A program made the position numbers and the translations under genes. From Firmicutes bacterium UBA3920 (GTDB lineage: Bacteria; Bacillota; Clostridia; Caldicoprobacterales; Xylanivirgaceae), in NCBI GenBank assembly GCA_002386065.1, contig DGES01000029.1, positions 1 to 6,108 of the forward strand: a stretch of 6,108 nt of DNA. The letters run 5' to 3'. Numbering within the stretch: position 1 is the stretch's first letter; the number at the start of each line of letters is the position of its first letter. Shown here piece by piece: positions 5,867 to 6,108 of the stretch. The notes beneath the pieces were generated by a model. That model worked only from the letters and a program-made list of their open reading frames with translations. It had not been told where the DNA came from and ran no database searches.

Positions 5867-6108
5867 ATGAGTAAAAATTTAATATCCTTTATGTTAGTAT
5901 TAGCTATAACGGTAAGTTTAGGAAATAGCATAGTTCTAGCTGCATCCCCAGCAAGTATAAAGCATGTAAATATCATAACCTATCACTCTGGATCTATTTC
6001 ATCATTTTTTGCCAAAATTTTCAAATTGGTAAGTAAGATTATATCCAACTCCAAAACTTTAAAGACTAAAGTTAGTTCATCAGCTAATAATTTCATAACT
6101 GATAAATT
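5867..6108 (+). CDS. Exported protein of unknown family, 3'-truncated
   Basis: The frame opens at ATG 5867-5869 after the strong ribosome binding site AAGGAAGGTGA (5850-5860) with 6 nt spacing, and stays open to the window end: 80 complete codons, no stop. The N-terminus is a classical Sec signal peptide: MSKN, then a hydrophobic core LISFMLVLAITVSLG, then a likely signal peptidase I site VLA-A after residue 25. There is no lipobox cysteine, so it is probably secreted or wall-associated, not a lipoprotein. The visible mature part (residues 26-80) is rich in Ser, Lys, Ile and Asn, with no motif I recognise. It is transcribed away from the vanW relic and separated from it by the terminator and the gene-poor stretch. 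That it is a real gene rests on the ribosome binding site, signal peptide and open frame; function is unknown. Confidence 0.75.
   Translation, partial: MSKNLISFMLVLAITVSLGNSIVLAASPASIKHVNIITYHSGSISSFFAKIFKLVSKIISNSKTLKTKVSSSANNFITDK

Noticed and set aside
5743..5976. 77-codon open frame on the minus strand.
   Set aside because: It overlaps the start and signal peptide of the plus-strand exported protein, which has a strong ribosome binding site; this frame shows none of these features.

Overview
The window is AT-rich chromosomal DNA (about one third G+C by eye) with strong purine-rich ribosome binding sites, a TTG start and a stand-alone ECF transporter S component. Together with a DUF3842 protein, a PflX-type radical SAM protein and a VanW/retropepsin pair, this points to an anaerobic, low-GC Gram-positive bacterium of the Clostridia or Tissierellia kind (inference). 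The first 19 bases match the Tn5/Nextera mosaic end, so position 1 is an untrimmed contig end and biological sequence begins at about base 20.

Layout. 20-423 (+): 3' part of a DUF3842 protein, followed by a long perfect hairpin terminator (421-468) that faces the convergent minus-strand genes. 557-2168 (-): an ECF transporter S component whose last 23 bases overlap a P-loop kinase of the uridine kinase/phosphoribulokinase type. They are preceded by a good promoter (2301-2328) and a leader of about 126 nt with two small hairpins and a terminator hairpin just before the ribosome binding site, which looks like an attenuator or riboswitch of no class I recognise. 2406-3317 (-): a PflX/COG1313 radical SAM protein. 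3444-4175 (-): a HAD-IB hydrolase. The 126-bp gap between these two holds three adjacent dyad-symmetric sequences. 4205-5311 (-): two decayed genes in tandem, a retropepsin-like aspartic protease without its N-terminus and a vanW relic with one nonsense codon and three frameshifts. 5371-5411: a bidirectional terminator. 5412-5866 has no recognisable gene. 5867-6108 (+): the start of an exported protein of unknown family, cut by the window end.

Functionally, the transporter S component and kinase look like an uptake-and-phosphorylation pair for an unknown small molecule, controlled by the structured leader. The radical SAM protein and the HAD hydrolase have no partner here that reveals a substrate. 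The vanW/protease block is an eroded former operon. I found no mobile element, CRISPR array or RNA gene. The most interesting unexplained items are the leader upstream of the ECF gene and the transporter/kinase pair it controls; no clearly new system is evident.
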